Part shown: piece after piece, positions 45,501 through 48,705 of the stretch | Position numbering within the stretch: position 1 is the stretch's first letter | Layout: every line of letters begins with the position of its first letter | DNA from: Salvator merianae | Taxonomy: Eukaryota > Chordata > Lepidosauria > Squamata > Teiidae | DNA length: 64,000 nt | Reading direction: 5' to 3' | NCBI GenBank assembly: GCA_003586115.2 | Contig: QVOM02000126.1 | Coordinates: forward strand, 60,403,433 to 60,467,432 | Translations under genes and position numbers: made by a program | Notes under the pieces: model-generated | The model's input: the letters and a program-made list of their open reading frames with translations, nothing else | The model's database searches: none | Told to the model about the DNA's origin: nothing

Positions 45501-47602
45501 ATGCTGCTGGTTGCTCTGAAATAAACATTAAGGGAATGCACAGCTGAATGAAAGGCTCTTGGTACAGGTAGATAGTACATAGAGATGGAAATTTGAATGT
45601 GTATTTTGTAATTTATTTTGGACTCATAAATGCATATAGGAACCTTTGCAGTTTTTGTGCATTGTGTGACTCTCAGTTGGATACAAATTTCAATGTATAT
45701 CCAAATACTCATTCTGGCTTAATTAACTGTGATGCACAGCTAGAGGAACATAGGTTCTACAATAATGTTTCTCTTGTTTAAATCTTTATGCAGTCCTCCC
45801 GATTGCTTCGAGTTTTATTTTTACTTGTTTTAGCCAGCTCTAAAAAATGGCTTTTTTATTTTTAAAACAGGTTAACTTTGGAACAGAAGGAACTTTGCCG
45901 TAGCAGGTTGAAATTGTTAACTTATTTGGATCGATTGGCAACGTACGAGGTATGGAAAATATTTCTTAAACTGTACTGTTCATTTTTGGGGTTTATGGAT
46001 TATTATTAGCTTAGTTCAAGATCTTTTGTTTTGATGCTTTTGCTTTCATGTTTCCAATCATTTTTAGTATTTTAATCAATATTGTTTCTGAAGAAGGCAA
46101 CTTTTATGGTTACAATTTAGCTTCAACTCAGTGTTTGTGCATCCTTGTGTACAAACAATGTCTTTTCGGCACCCTGATGGTTTTCTTCTTTTCTACCTAT
46201 GCTATTTACTTTCTGGCAAGTGAGGTTTTATTGTCACCTACTATTTGACCATCTTTATTTATATGAAAATTGGAGTAAAAAAGTATATAAAAAAATTACG
46301 TTTTTCTGTAGCTCCCATTTGCTCAAATCTTTGTGTCAAAGCTGAAGTGTGGAAAATCATACAGTTGTTTAAAACTGTGGTTAACCTACAGGAAGGCATT
46401 ATGATATCTAATTGGAGAATAGAAATTGTTTCCAATTGATGCTCAGAGTTTGCTCCTAGGCATTGTTGTTCTGAATCTCCTTGTTTTGGACAAAAGGAGA
46501 TTGTGCCAATAAAGCTTCAAGATGTTAACAGTCTGGAAAAAAAAATATGATTTTTGTTTTCTCATTCAGGAAATCCTTGGAGGAGCACATGCTGCTGAGC
46601 AAAGTTATGATGCAGAATTCTTCAAGAAATTCCGGAATCAGAATATTGTTGTTTCTGCAAGAACGTATGCTCGGGTAAAAATTCTTTTTAAACTTGCTAA
46701 TGAAGGATCATGCATGTGTTAACTTTTGACTAGTACCAAGTGATGTTTGGTTAGCATTTGGCAGGAAAAGGCTTAGCCAGGGAATTAGTTAATATGTGTA
46801 CTTCTGATGGCTATAATTAAGATCCTTTCTTCATGGTTATTCTATGCTATAGCGTTAGTATTTGAAGAGATCTGGCCCTGTGAGAAAAAAAGACCAATTA
46901 CACAGGTACTGATTTATTTATTTTTTAAGATATTTTGAGAGGCAGTGATGGTTTGGACCCATTGTGGCTGGTAGGATAGAAGAGAAGGGAGCTAAAAAGA
47001 ACCAGTGTCAAAAATTAGAACAAGTAAAGCAAAGAGAAATGAGACATTTCAATACAACGCAATTCCAATTCAATACAAACTCACCTGGAACTTGTCCTCT
47101 CAGAAGATAGTAAGATTACACTTACATTAGCGAGCATTCAGCATTCAACTGCATGTGCAGGAGAGAGGGAGAATTGGTACAGACTCTGAGCTACTTGGTA
47201 TGGTGTACTACTGTCCATTTTATTCGTGTGGGCAATTTGATGAAAGAGCTTCAAGCTTTTGAGGAGAACAGAAATGAAGTGGGTTCAGCAGATTGTTATG
47301 AATAAATGGAATCTATTAGTAATGAAATGATTGGCATTTCTGAGAAACAAAATCTACATAACTCCTACAATTTAATGATAATTGCATTTTGGGAATAAAG
47401 TTACTTATTAAACAGACTAATCCTTCATCTTTGTTCTGGATATTAAAACTGAACTATTTGTACAGGAAAGCAATGTAAGAGCCCTGGAGATATTGTTCAC
47501 TTATCATGGATCAGAATTGCTTCCACACTGGTTGGCAATTCTCTCAAATTTTCCAGAGACCACTTCTCCACATGAATATGCCTTCTTGTTACCTGAAGCT
47601 TG
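1621..47602 (+). CDS. NBAS: NBAS, partial gene: 17 internal coding exons joined across introns
   Basis: This entry spans the gene; the exons are listed one by one below. NBAS is a large cytosolic/ER-peripheral protein of about 2370 residues in human. It joins RINT1 and ZW10 in the NRZ tether, which with syntaxin 18 captures COPI vesicles returning from Golgi to ER, and it has a reported role in nonsense-mediated decay. The joined exons (2052 nt) read through without a stop and follow the order of vertebrate NBAS: the propeller region (E1-E10), an acidic then arginine-rich linker (E11), and helical repeats leading toward the Sec39-type domain (E12-E17). Recognisable peptides include NGKLLAVVQDQ, QWRRVAWSHDCTLLAYGEST, GLIFLEYKASAQWSAELLVI and RYFGYLKQGLYFVTEMERFA. 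By rough length the window covers about residues 90-775 of the human protein. All introns are GT-AG. The N-terminus and most of the C-terminal half are outside the window. Identification is by recall of the family, not by a search. Confidence 0.97.
2724..2829. repeat. Compound microsatellite (TTCC)n then (TTTC)n
   Basis: About 54 bases of TTCC repeats switch directly to about 52 bases of TTTC repeats, so one strand is purely purine for over 100 bases. It directly abuts the truncated coding end of the L2 fragment and produces spurious KKER/EGRK open frames. Confidence 0.97.
2832..3400 (-). mobile_element. L2/CR1-clade LINE ORF2 fragment (endonuclease-RT linker)
   Basis: On the - strand the translation runs MRVHTAIDMIAPKYP, then NAPWYSAELRAMKQEGRRLE, HYRAYHVAMMAAKRSYFSAT and RPADLFRVVNGLI. 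After a frameshift near 2930 it continues EDVDKLLARDQPTTCPPDPC PSW. APWYSxELRxMKxxxRRLERxW and TTCPxDPCPSW are hallmark stretches of the linker between endonuclease and reverse transcriptase in L2-type elements. The RT itself is missing: the copy stops at the microsatellite. One frameshift and a lost 3' half mark it as a fossil. Confidence 0.85.
3675..3718 (+). CDS. NBAS: NBAS exon E2
   Basis: This 44-nt exon encodes (R)SAKDEFGSVIGKCQ(V). The acceptor is TTTCAG; the donor is GTATTT, which is weak at positions +3 to +6. It enters in phase 2 and leaves in phase 1. The peptide matches the NBAS segment that follows the VQDQ strand in vertebrates. Confidence 0.92.
6640..7113 (+). mobile_element. 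L1 LINE, ORF2 C-terminus and 3' UTR with poly(A)
   Basis: Around 6793-6890 the translation reads MMDLAEMDKLTNLLRNKTVD then FYKN*KSFIGFL, the usual ending of vertebrate L1 ORF2 in reptiles, with one stop. It is followed by a G/A-rich 3' UTR and AATAAAATTTTAAAAAAAAA at 7093-7112, a genuine L1-type A tail. The element is 5'-truncated; the 5' boundary given is approximate. Confidence 0.7.
7222..7460 (-). mobile_element. hAT-superfamily transposase fossil (ZMYM1/TTF-type)
   Basis: The - strand translation NMSGKYQAVKTALQAENPEE, then FPSCIAHSLNVCNVHSTEKD PEVKLLYNVF, matches the conserved core of hAT transposases of the ZMYM1/TTF-domain type (D/NxxANMSGKYxGVQ, PCxAHSLNL, and xxxFS.STxRWE near the end). 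The upstream aspartate region is reduced to VIDNN. The element's ends were not found, so this is a degraded internal piece. Confidence 0.75.
9143..9209 (+). mobile_element. L2-type LINE/SINE 3' tail
   Basis: The segment contains CTGAGACCTTTGTGTATAGG GTGGGATAAAAATGCAAATA and then AATAAATAAG, the characteristic 3' end shared by squamate L2-type elements and the copies at 9368 and 27867 (which are reversed). Only the tail is preserved. Confidence 0.75.
9368..9595 (-). mobile_element. L2-type LINE 3' end
   Basis: On the - strand this reads from the last coding residues (KTHLF-like, in AGTGAAGACGCACCTATTTA) through the 3' UTR to GGTATAGGGTGGGATAAAAA and an ATTT-repeat tail. It is near-identical in design to the tail of the larger copy at 27867-28550. 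Confidence 0.8.
9996..10129 (+). CDS. NBAS: NBAS exon E3, propeller blade
   Basis: This 134-nt exon follows a TTCCTTTCCTTCTAG acceptor and precedes a GTATGC donor. It encodes the highly conserved stretch beginning PKDPSPQWRRVAWSHDC and ending VRVFDLVGSELLVISP. The LLAY-x(8)-VRVFDL pattern is a typical WD40-like blade (hydrophobic strand, turn, then a V/I-W/F-D strand). It enters in phase 1 and leaves in phase 0. Confidence 0.96.
10130..11422. other. Intron E3-E4 (about 1.3 kb)
   Basis: Phase 0 intron, AT-rich, with a purine-rich A/C tract just after the donor. At 10492 there is a single arm beginning AGGCTGCATCTACATG, the terminal sequence of the MITE family described at 30531, but no matching partner. 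Otherwise nothing recognisable. Confidence 0.65.
11423..11556 (+). CDS. NBAS: NBAS exon E4, propeller blade
   Basis: This 134-nt exon encodes ETSFPGDLSYAIAGLIFLEY, then KASAQWSAELLVINYRGELK and SYLV. The acceptor is TTTGTAG and the donor GTAAAT. It enters in phase 0 and leaves in phase 2. This is one of the most conserved NBAS segments and differs from the mammalian protein at only a few positions. Confidence 0.97.
11557..12823. other. Intron E4-E5 (about 1.3 kb)
   Basis: The centre of this intron is an L1 ORF2 3' fragment (11745-12500). The remainder is unremarkable apart from a short GAT repeat at 12534-12546. Confidence 0.7.
11745..12500 (+). mobile_element. Degraded L1 LINE, ORF2 C-terminal region and 3' UTR
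   Basis: In shifting + frames I read NPQEEMVKLG*VLGNN, which resembles the L1 NPQEEMxKWxKYWE segment, then HQHKISGSARMPPLLVHGHL FW. In another frame the last part reads ECHHCSCMAIFFGHCTCRLA. Both resemble the L1 C-terminal cysteine region (CxHC...TFFHxWWxC). An AT-rich 3' UTR with AATAAAATT follows at 12487. Several frameshifts; family assignment is moderate. Confidence 0.5.
12824..12922 (+). CDS. NBAS: NBAS exon E5
   Basis: This 99-nt exon encodes SVGTNQSFQESHSFSFSKHY followed by IHGVTAVIYHPAHR. It lies between a CCTAG acceptor and a GTGAGT donor, in phase 2 on both sides. The long - strand open frame across this interval is a shadow of the exon. Confidence 0.95.
13213..13331. mobile_element. 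Short hairpin MITE (AGGCTGCATC family)
   Basis: The ends AGGCTGCATCCAGACAT and the reverse complement AGACTGCATCCAAACAT agree at 14 of 17 positions. The interior is itself an imperfect palindrome (TTTATTCCACTATATTTGGA against its partner on the right), so the whole 119 bp could fold into one long hairpin. No convincing target duplication. Confidence 0.6.
14921..14950. repeat. (CTC)n microsatellite
   Basis: About 27-30 bases of CTC/TCC repeats inside the E5-E6 intron, which encode leucine runs in a chance frame. Confidence 0.95.
17085..17335 (+). mobile_element. BovB/RTE LINE C-terminal fragment
   Basis: The + strand reads RYFGHIMRKQDSLEITLMLG KIDSKMRRRKRRRR and then, after a small shift, ..ALCAKVHGIIES. 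This is the well-known end of RTE/BovB ORF2 (FGHxMRxxxSLExxLMxGKIxGxRxRGRxxxxW...W..xVHGxxxS). An AGG-rich expansion at 17174-17202 replaces the normal RRRRGRQ region. Only the last ~80 codons remain. Confidence 0.75.
17565..18117 (-). mobile_element. Non-LTR LINE, 3' part (C-terminal domain and tail), separated from its RT by a CR1
   Basis: On the - strand: LSGRYQNIPITQRIYPCSQL then HIIYYTVLYIPLLEK, and in a shifted frame SDHDFKISQQVALFALAEQS. These correspond to the degraded cysteine region and C-terminal helix of the LINE whose RT lies at 19298-21090. The 3' tail (GTGTAATGGCCAAGTAAAAC) is near 17565. Family not firmly assigned; an R4/Dong-like element is my guess. Confidence 0.6.
18165..19297 (+). 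mobile_element. CR1 LINE, internally deleted, with intact-looking 3' end
   Basis: On the + strand the translation has an early RT piece (VPHQRLLNKLRSHGIKGEVL), then jumps to SKFADDTKLFRVVKTESDCK, continues HIGAKDLNYTYKLMEAKLSV, and ends with a 131-codon open stretch at 18694-19089 (KVRKRATRMIKGLEHLPYEI). The FADDTKL box holds the RT catalytic aspartates. About 70-80 codons normally between the first two pieces, including the PQGSVLGP region, are missing. The 3' UTR and an octamer tail (TTATGTTC twice) close the element at 19297. Three in-frame stops make it inactive. Confidence 0.88.
19298..21090 (-). mobile_element. Non-LTR LINE, RT-containing 5' part of the split element
   Basis: Reading the - strand from 21090 down, with frameshifts: MEQQWRALSTKVRDKKDPLF; SVTPNEIQKLIQSLASWGAY; YINQTGVLLEGWKTGIIVPI; LSNYCPICLLDILAKRYAHM (degraded NYRPISLLD); FVGLTTAFDSTNRLRLGKKL; NIDKQLLFLIQLLYTNTSIR; PLLFNLYVNSSV; LSDLLYADDMVLFSLTRGRI with the YADD catalytic box. 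A tail of TEIGKRFLGFPSTGLAYLVK follows. The order is that of a complete RT domain. The copy carries many frameshifts and stops. Confidence 0.82.
22400..22656 (-). mobile_element. tRNA-derived SINE
   Basis: On the - strand it starts TTTTAGCTCAATAGTAGAGC (A box) followed by GGTCCCTGTTCGACCTCC (B box). The body contains GGGAAACCACTTCTGTATCT and GCCAAGAAAACTTTATAG, then CCAGAAGTTGGTCACAACTC. The same body words occur in the + strand copy at 41637. The 3' boundary is approximate. Confidence 0.75.
24153..24213. repeat. Compound (TG)n(TA)n microsatellite
   Basis: About 15 TG units followed by about 15 TA units, 490 bp upstream of exon E6. Alternating purine-pyrimidine DNA of this kind can adopt Z or cruciform structures and is usually length-polymorphic. 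Confidence 0.97.
24707..24851 (+). CDS. NBAS: NBAS exon E6
   Basis: This 145-nt exon follows the 11.8 kb intron. It encodes LLFIGGCETDDSGAG, SKASSCGVSAWRVLSGTPYY and KQVTSYEDDMGN. The acceptor TTGATAG has a poor pyrimidine tract; the donor is GTAAGT. The GGCET and SAWRVLSG motifs match vertebrate NBAS. The DDSGAGD loop and the last dozen residues are divergent, as expected for a surface loop. Confidence 0.95.
25528..25737. repeat. Target-site duplication TTCTAAAG around hAT MITE
   Basis: Perfect 8/8 direct repeat immediately outside the terminal inverted repeats, showing both element boundaries exactly. Confidence 0.93.
25536..25729. mobile_element. Non-autonomous hAT element (MITE) with 8-bp target duplication
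   Basis: The 194-bp element starts CAGTGTTTCTCAACC and ends in GTTGAGAAATGCTG; the inverted termini agree at 12 of 14 positions. It is flanked on both sides by the identical octamer TTCTAAAG (25528-25535 and 25730-25737), the 8-bp duplication expected of hAT transposition. The interior has a C-run and no coding capacity. The CAGTG..TTCTCAAC terminus is the classic hAT/Charlie-type end. Confidence 0.93.
27867..28550 (-). mobile_element. L2-type LINE, ORF2 C-terminus and 3' end
   Basis: On the - strand the translation runs LRPLLDRDNLATVIHALVTS, RLNYCNAFYMGLPLKTVRKL, QLVQNAAARLL, MPVLKEVHWLPI, then FKVLILAYKALNGLNPKYLK and AFSVVAPRL*NILPPEVCQ. This is the complete post-RT C-terminal region of L2 elements, with two stops. 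It then runs through KTHLFTLAFG-like codons, an AAC microsatellite (27927-27955), GGTATAGGGTGGGATAAAAT and an AAAT-repeat tail at 27867-27885. 5'-truncated, as is usual for LINE insertions. Confidence 0.9.
29511..29576 (+). CDS. NBAS: NBAS exon E7 (short, divergent)
   Basis: This 66-nt exon (22 codons, phase 0 at both ends) reads AKGRSWFKLMFLKFYNRQGR then DQ. Only the second half (MxxLKFYxRQGxxQ) is clearly NBAS-like; the first half shares little with the mammalian segment beyond spacing. The acceptor follows a G-run and TTTTTAACAG; the donor is GTAATG. Another frame is also open here, but only this one joins E6 and E8 in phase. Confidence 0.85.
29577..30264. other. Intron E7-E8 (about 0.7 kb)
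   Basis: Phase 0 intron. Contains the (TAA)n(CAA)n microsatellite at 29864-29919 and otherwise unique sequence. Confidence 0.8.
29864..29919. repeat. Compound (TAA)n(CAA)n microsatellite
   Basis: About nine TAA/AAT units switch directly to about nine ACA/CAA units; A-rich trinucleotide repeats like this often mark the remains of a LINE or SINE tail. Confidence 0.95.
30265..30393 (+). CDS. NBAS: NBAS exon E8, propeller blade
   Basis: This 129-nt exon is in phase 0 at both ends. It encodes DGVFKMSLSPDGTHLAVIYF, SGKLTIWGIPSLKQQGEWEQ and TEQ. The SPDGxxLAxxxxSGKLxIW signature is a canonical WD-repeat blade. The acceptor is TTCTAG and the donor GTATGT. Confidence 0.97.
30531..30730. mobile_element. 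MITE, AGGCTGCATC family (200 bp)
   Basis: Begins AGGCTGCATCTACACATG and ends GCATGTGGATGCAGCCT; the termini are inverted and match at 13 of the first 14 positions. Interior non-coding, with TTAAAGGGCAGAAAATG-type sequence and AAGCTGCTTTTGGGCTGC near the right end, a phrase repeated in the copy at 60234. No clear target duplication, so the transposase superfamily is uncertain. Confidence 0.75.
31674..31711. repeat. (CTC)n microsatellite
   Basis: About 38 bases of CTC/CCT repeat. Translated in one frame it gives a proline run, in the reverse frame a glycine run, and creates misleading open frames around it. Confidence 0.97.
33987..34050 (+). CDS. NBAS: NBAS exon E9
   Basis: This 64-nt exon encodes PGYDEIKPEWRLSLEKRKKI then K, and ends one base into an Asp codon completed by E10. 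The acceptor is TATTTTAG and the donor GTTAGT. The WRLSxEKRKKIKDKE block across the E9/E10 junction is strongly conserved in NBAS. Confidence 0.95.
34051..36105. other. Intron E9-E10 (about 2.1 kb)
   Basis: Contains a short degraded L2-type piece on the - strand near 35240-35420 (GAAGATGTTCCATAATATTG and the mirror of an ORF2 C-terminal phrase). The rest is AT-rich unique sequence. Confidence 0.65.
35240..35420 (-). mobile_element. Degraded L2-type LINE fragment
   Basis: The phrase with TGCAGCCACTGACGAGGCAC is the antisense of the ORF2 segment AxSVxxPxLWNxLP seen in better copies at 28100 and 37040. Short and eroded; boundaries approximate. Confidence 0.4.
36106..36299 (+). CDS. NBAS: NBAS exon E10, last propeller segment
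   Basis: This 194-nt exon encodes (D)KEAFYPLIDINWWSEKAVIL, ARCSGALTVSSVKSLKNLLG and KSCEWFESSPQVTSAHDGGF LSLE. The acceptor is CTCACCAG and the donor GTAAGA. DINWW and ARCSGALTVSSV form the last recognisable propeller strands. It enters in phase 1 and leaves in phase 0. Confidence 0.97.
36825..37215 (-). mobile_element. L2-type LINE 3' end
   Basis: The - strand reads a degraded VVPSLWNGLPP, then the phrase FxxQLKTYLFTQ-like codons, a 3' UTR with TTTGTAAACTGCTTCGAGCT and a tail of TAAATATTTTAAATAAATAA. Same architecture as the other L2 tails here but a different subfamily sequence. Confidence 0.7.
37901..38155 (-). other. Unidentified Ser/Ala-rich open frame (84 codons)
   Basis: The frame starts MSFMCLLPRILLTDVAISSR and includes TASTAAAPGSLQLWSSSSSS SYSRPPAYRW. 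The skewed composition looks like a retropseudogene or low-complexity coding remnant, but I do not recognise a parent. No splice sites or poly(A) support a gene here. Confidence 0.2.
38583..38840 (+). CDS. NBAS: NBAS exon E11, acidic/basic linker
   Basis: This 258-nt exon, the longest here, encodes 86 residues in phase 0. It opens CEVKLAPKRLRLDS, passes through an acidic tract (GDEDEGEDDSDSDDETSAKA), then RYFGYLKQGLYFVTEMERFA and the basic PRRKRPRTIIKNYRLVNLRS. The charge switch from Asp/Glu-rich to Arg/Lys-rich marks the hinge between the propeller and the helical part. The acceptor is TTCCTTGTAG and the donor GTGAGA. Confidence 0.97.
38841..41326. other. Intron E11-E12 (about 2.5 kb)
   Basis: Two moderately GC-rich patches (38900-39420 and 40050-40780) with chance open frames flank an AT microsatellite (39532-39567). 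They may be very old mobile-element remnants, but no motif identified them. Confidence 0.65.
39532..39567. repeat. (AT)n microsatellite
   Basis: About 18 TA units, likely polymorphic. Confidence 0.96.
41327..41452 (+). CDS. NBAS: NBAS exon E12
   Basis: This 126-nt exon is in phase 0 at both ends. It encodes IDNEEYGEALSLAQTYDLDS, DLVYQRQWRKSAVSIASIQD and YL. The acceptor is CTTTTAG and the donor GTATGC. The EEYxEALxLAxxYxLDxDLVYQRQWRKS block is the first alpha-solenoid-like helix pair after the linker. Confidence 0.97.
41453..42318. other. Intron E12-E13 (about 0.9 kb)
   Basis: Carries a tRNA-derived SINE (41637-41860); remainder unremarkable. Confidence 0.8.
41637..41860 (+). mobile_element. 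tRNA-derived SINE
   Basis: GGGGCTGTAGCTCAGTGGTA with GAGC is a tRNA A box; GTAGGTTCAGTCCTT is the B box at normal spacing. The body has GAGAGGCCAACCATTTCTG, GCTAAGAAAACTGCAATAGG and CCAGGAGTCAGGCC, ending in an AAC-rich tail (CAACAACAGTAACAACAGC). It resembles the SINE at 22400. It lacks a proper acceptor stem partner, so it is not a tRNA gene. Confidence 0.8.
42319..42470 (+). CDS. NBAS: NBAS exon E13
   Basis: This 152-nt exon encodes SKINKRSWVLHECLERVPEN, VDAAKELLQYGLKGTDLEAL and IAIGKGEDGGR, leaving in phase 2. The acceptor is CTGGGGTAG. The donor GTTTGT is poor, and a better-looking GTAAGA lies 4 nt downstream. Only the upstream GT keeps the frame with E14. Confidence 0.96.
42790..42900 (+). 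mobile_element. LINE/SINE 3' tail ending in (ATAC)n
   Basis: TGTTGTGACCCACTCTGGGA through GGATGGGATGCAAATCTAAT and then ATACATAC repeats has the layout of an L2-type tail (GTGGGATxCAAATxxAATA), eroded. Confidence 0.45.
43670..43830. repeat. TTTGAA/TTCAAA-rich dispersed repeat, copy A
   Basis: Repeated words such as GTTTGAATTTGAACAGAACC, GTTCGAACTCAAACCGAACC and GTTCAATTTGAACCAG are self-complementary and recur in copy B at 61040-61215. Non-coding; type unknown. Confidence 0.5.
44250..44790 (-). mobile_element. Cluster of three CR1 3' ends in the same orientation
   Basis: On the - strand, three successive copies of the CR1 3' module can be read: 44601-44785, 44345-44600 and a stub at 44250-44335. 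Each has GGATGCTGGACTAGATGGG-type sequence, GCTTGAGAATGCCC-type sequence and a tail AGGAGxxxTC...TTATGTT. On the + strand they read GAGGAGCCCTGCTGGATCAG, GAGGAGCCCTTCTTGTTCAG and GAGGAGGCCTGCTGGACTGG. The longest shows the GCATTCTCAAGC-type core and a piece of the C-terminal codons. Confidence 0.85.
45175..45312 (+). CDS. NBAS: NBAS exon E14
   Basis: This 138-nt exon encodes FILPGDVDIDELLYEEFLTP, EEEAENRKEREAMKRQELLQ and SVNFF, in phase 2 at both ends. The central EEEAENRKEREAMKR is a charged, probably helical insert that is variable between vertebrates; both flanks (LPGxxDID, RQELL) are conserved. The acceptor is TTCTTGCAG and the donor GTAAGT. Confidence 0.95.
45313..45870. other. Intron E14-E15 (about 0.6 kb)
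   Basis: Phase 2 intron of unique AT-rich sequence; nothing recognised. Confidence 0.75.
45871..45949 (+). CDS. NBAS: NBAS exon E15
   Basis: This 79-nt exon encodes (K)LTLEQKELCRSRLKLLTYL then DRLATYE. The acceptor is TTTAAAACAG and the donor GTATGG. It enters in phase 2 and leaves in phase 0. LTLEQKELCRxRxKLLTYLDRLATYE is almost invariant in NBAS. Confidence 0.97.
45950..46569. other. Intron E15-E16 (about 0.6 kb)
   Basis: Phase 0 intron of unique AT-rich sequence; nothing recognised. Confidence 0.75.
46570..46674 (+). CDS. NBAS: NBAS exon E16
   Basis: This 105-nt exon is in phase 0. It encodes EILGGAHAAEQSYDAEFFKK then FRNQNIVVSARTYAR. The acceptor is CTCATTCAG; the donor GTAAAA lacks the usual G at +5, so splicing probably leans on the exon's own sequence. 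Confidence 0.96.
46675..47465. other. Intron E16-E17 (about 0.8 kb)
   Basis: Phase 0 intron of unique sequence; nothing recognised. Confidence 0.75.
47466..47602 (+). CDS. NBAS: NBAS exon E17 (last exon found)
   Basis: This 137-nt exon encodes ESNVRALEILFTYHGSELLP, HWLAILSNFPETTSPHEYAF and LLPEA, ending two bases into a Cys codon. The acceptor is TACAG and the donor GTAAGT. It belongs to the start of the Sec39-like helical region. The next expected segment (with a WHEHKHR-type motif) was looked for through to 64000 and not found. Confidence 0.96.
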
Positions 47603-48009
47603 GTAAGTACATGGTTGAATAGTATTACTGTTCATAATTAAGCATGTTAAAAAAATGCTGAAACCAAAAGTAACTTTTTGGAAACAGGGAAGAGAATTTT
47701 CTAAAGGGGAAGAGAAGGAAGAGATTATATGTTCTCAATACTGGTAGTTAACTGAACAGTGTGAACTGCTGTTCAACAGGATTGGATGGCAATAGAATGG
47801 TGCTTCACCTAGTAAGCCTGAGATCTCCTGTCACCTTGGGATAATTAGGGAACAGGTGAGCACTGTGAAAATCAAACAGGGAACTCACCTGCTCAACAGC
47901 GGCGGCCACTGGTTCTAAGGGCGGGTGTTCATAACCCACAGAAAGTGCGTGATTGCTCTTTGCGGGGGCTTCTGGGCCTCCATACTATCACAGCAGGCCA
48001 CTGCTGCTG

Positions 48010-48335
48010 CTCAATAAGAGCAGCCCAGCTGGATCAGGCCACAGTCCATTTGGTCCTGCATTCTGTCTCATGCCGTGGCCCACCAACTGCTTCTGAGCAT
48101 TCTCAAGCAGAAGACAAAAGCAAAACCTTCACTTGCTCTTGGCTACCTGCAAATAGGCTTTTAGGAGATCCTGCCTGTCTCTCCAACCTAGAGATGGTAC
48201 GTAGTCATCAGTTCTAATAGCCATTGATAAATCTGCCCTCCAAGAATTTGTCTAACTTTTTCCTAAAGCTATCCAGACTATCCACCATGTGGACACTGCC
48301 ATTACTTCTGCATTCATGGGCAGCAAGGTATTGCA
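48010..48335 (-). mobile_element. CR1 LINE 3' end
   Basis: On the - strand, from codons matching DNLxxxFxKxLDKFLEG-like sequence (GAAAAAGTTAGACAAATTCT) through GGCTATTAGAACTGATGACT and GCTTGAGAATGCTCAGAAGC to GGACCAAATGGACTGTGGCC and GATCCAGCTGGGCTGCTCTT. A standard 5'-truncated CR1 insertion. Confidence 0.85.
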
Positions 48336-48639
48336 TTTGTGTACAATGTCATGACATCATGCACAATGTCATGGCATCATGCACAAGTTCTAGGCCTCTA
48401 CTGCACTTTAATCCTGTTACACCATGATTTGGCACAAGCCTAAGCTAGAGTTATGTTTCCAGTTGCACTGATGTATTTATAGAGGACAATTGTCTTTTTC
48501 GTTTACACAGCAGCAAAGCAACTAGTATGCACTACTGTATTCTCAAGGCAGCTTTTTCTTCTTGGTGCTTCTAGTAGTTTTGCGATTGGTCCAGTAGTGT
48601 GTCAATAGAGAGTTCGTTTTTACTTGTGTTTTTCTATGG

Positions 48640-48705
48640 ATTTTATTGTAAGCTGCCCTGAAATCTTTGGGTATAGAATGGGATGGAAATACGGTACAAA
48701 GAAGC
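48640..48705 (+). mobile_element. Eroded LINE/SINE 3' tail
   Basis: TTGTAAGCTGCCCTGAAATC and GGGTATAGAATGGGATGGAA follow the L2-type tail pattern TGTAAxCTGCCCTGAGAxC...GGTATAGGGTGGGATAAA. Confidence 0.45.
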
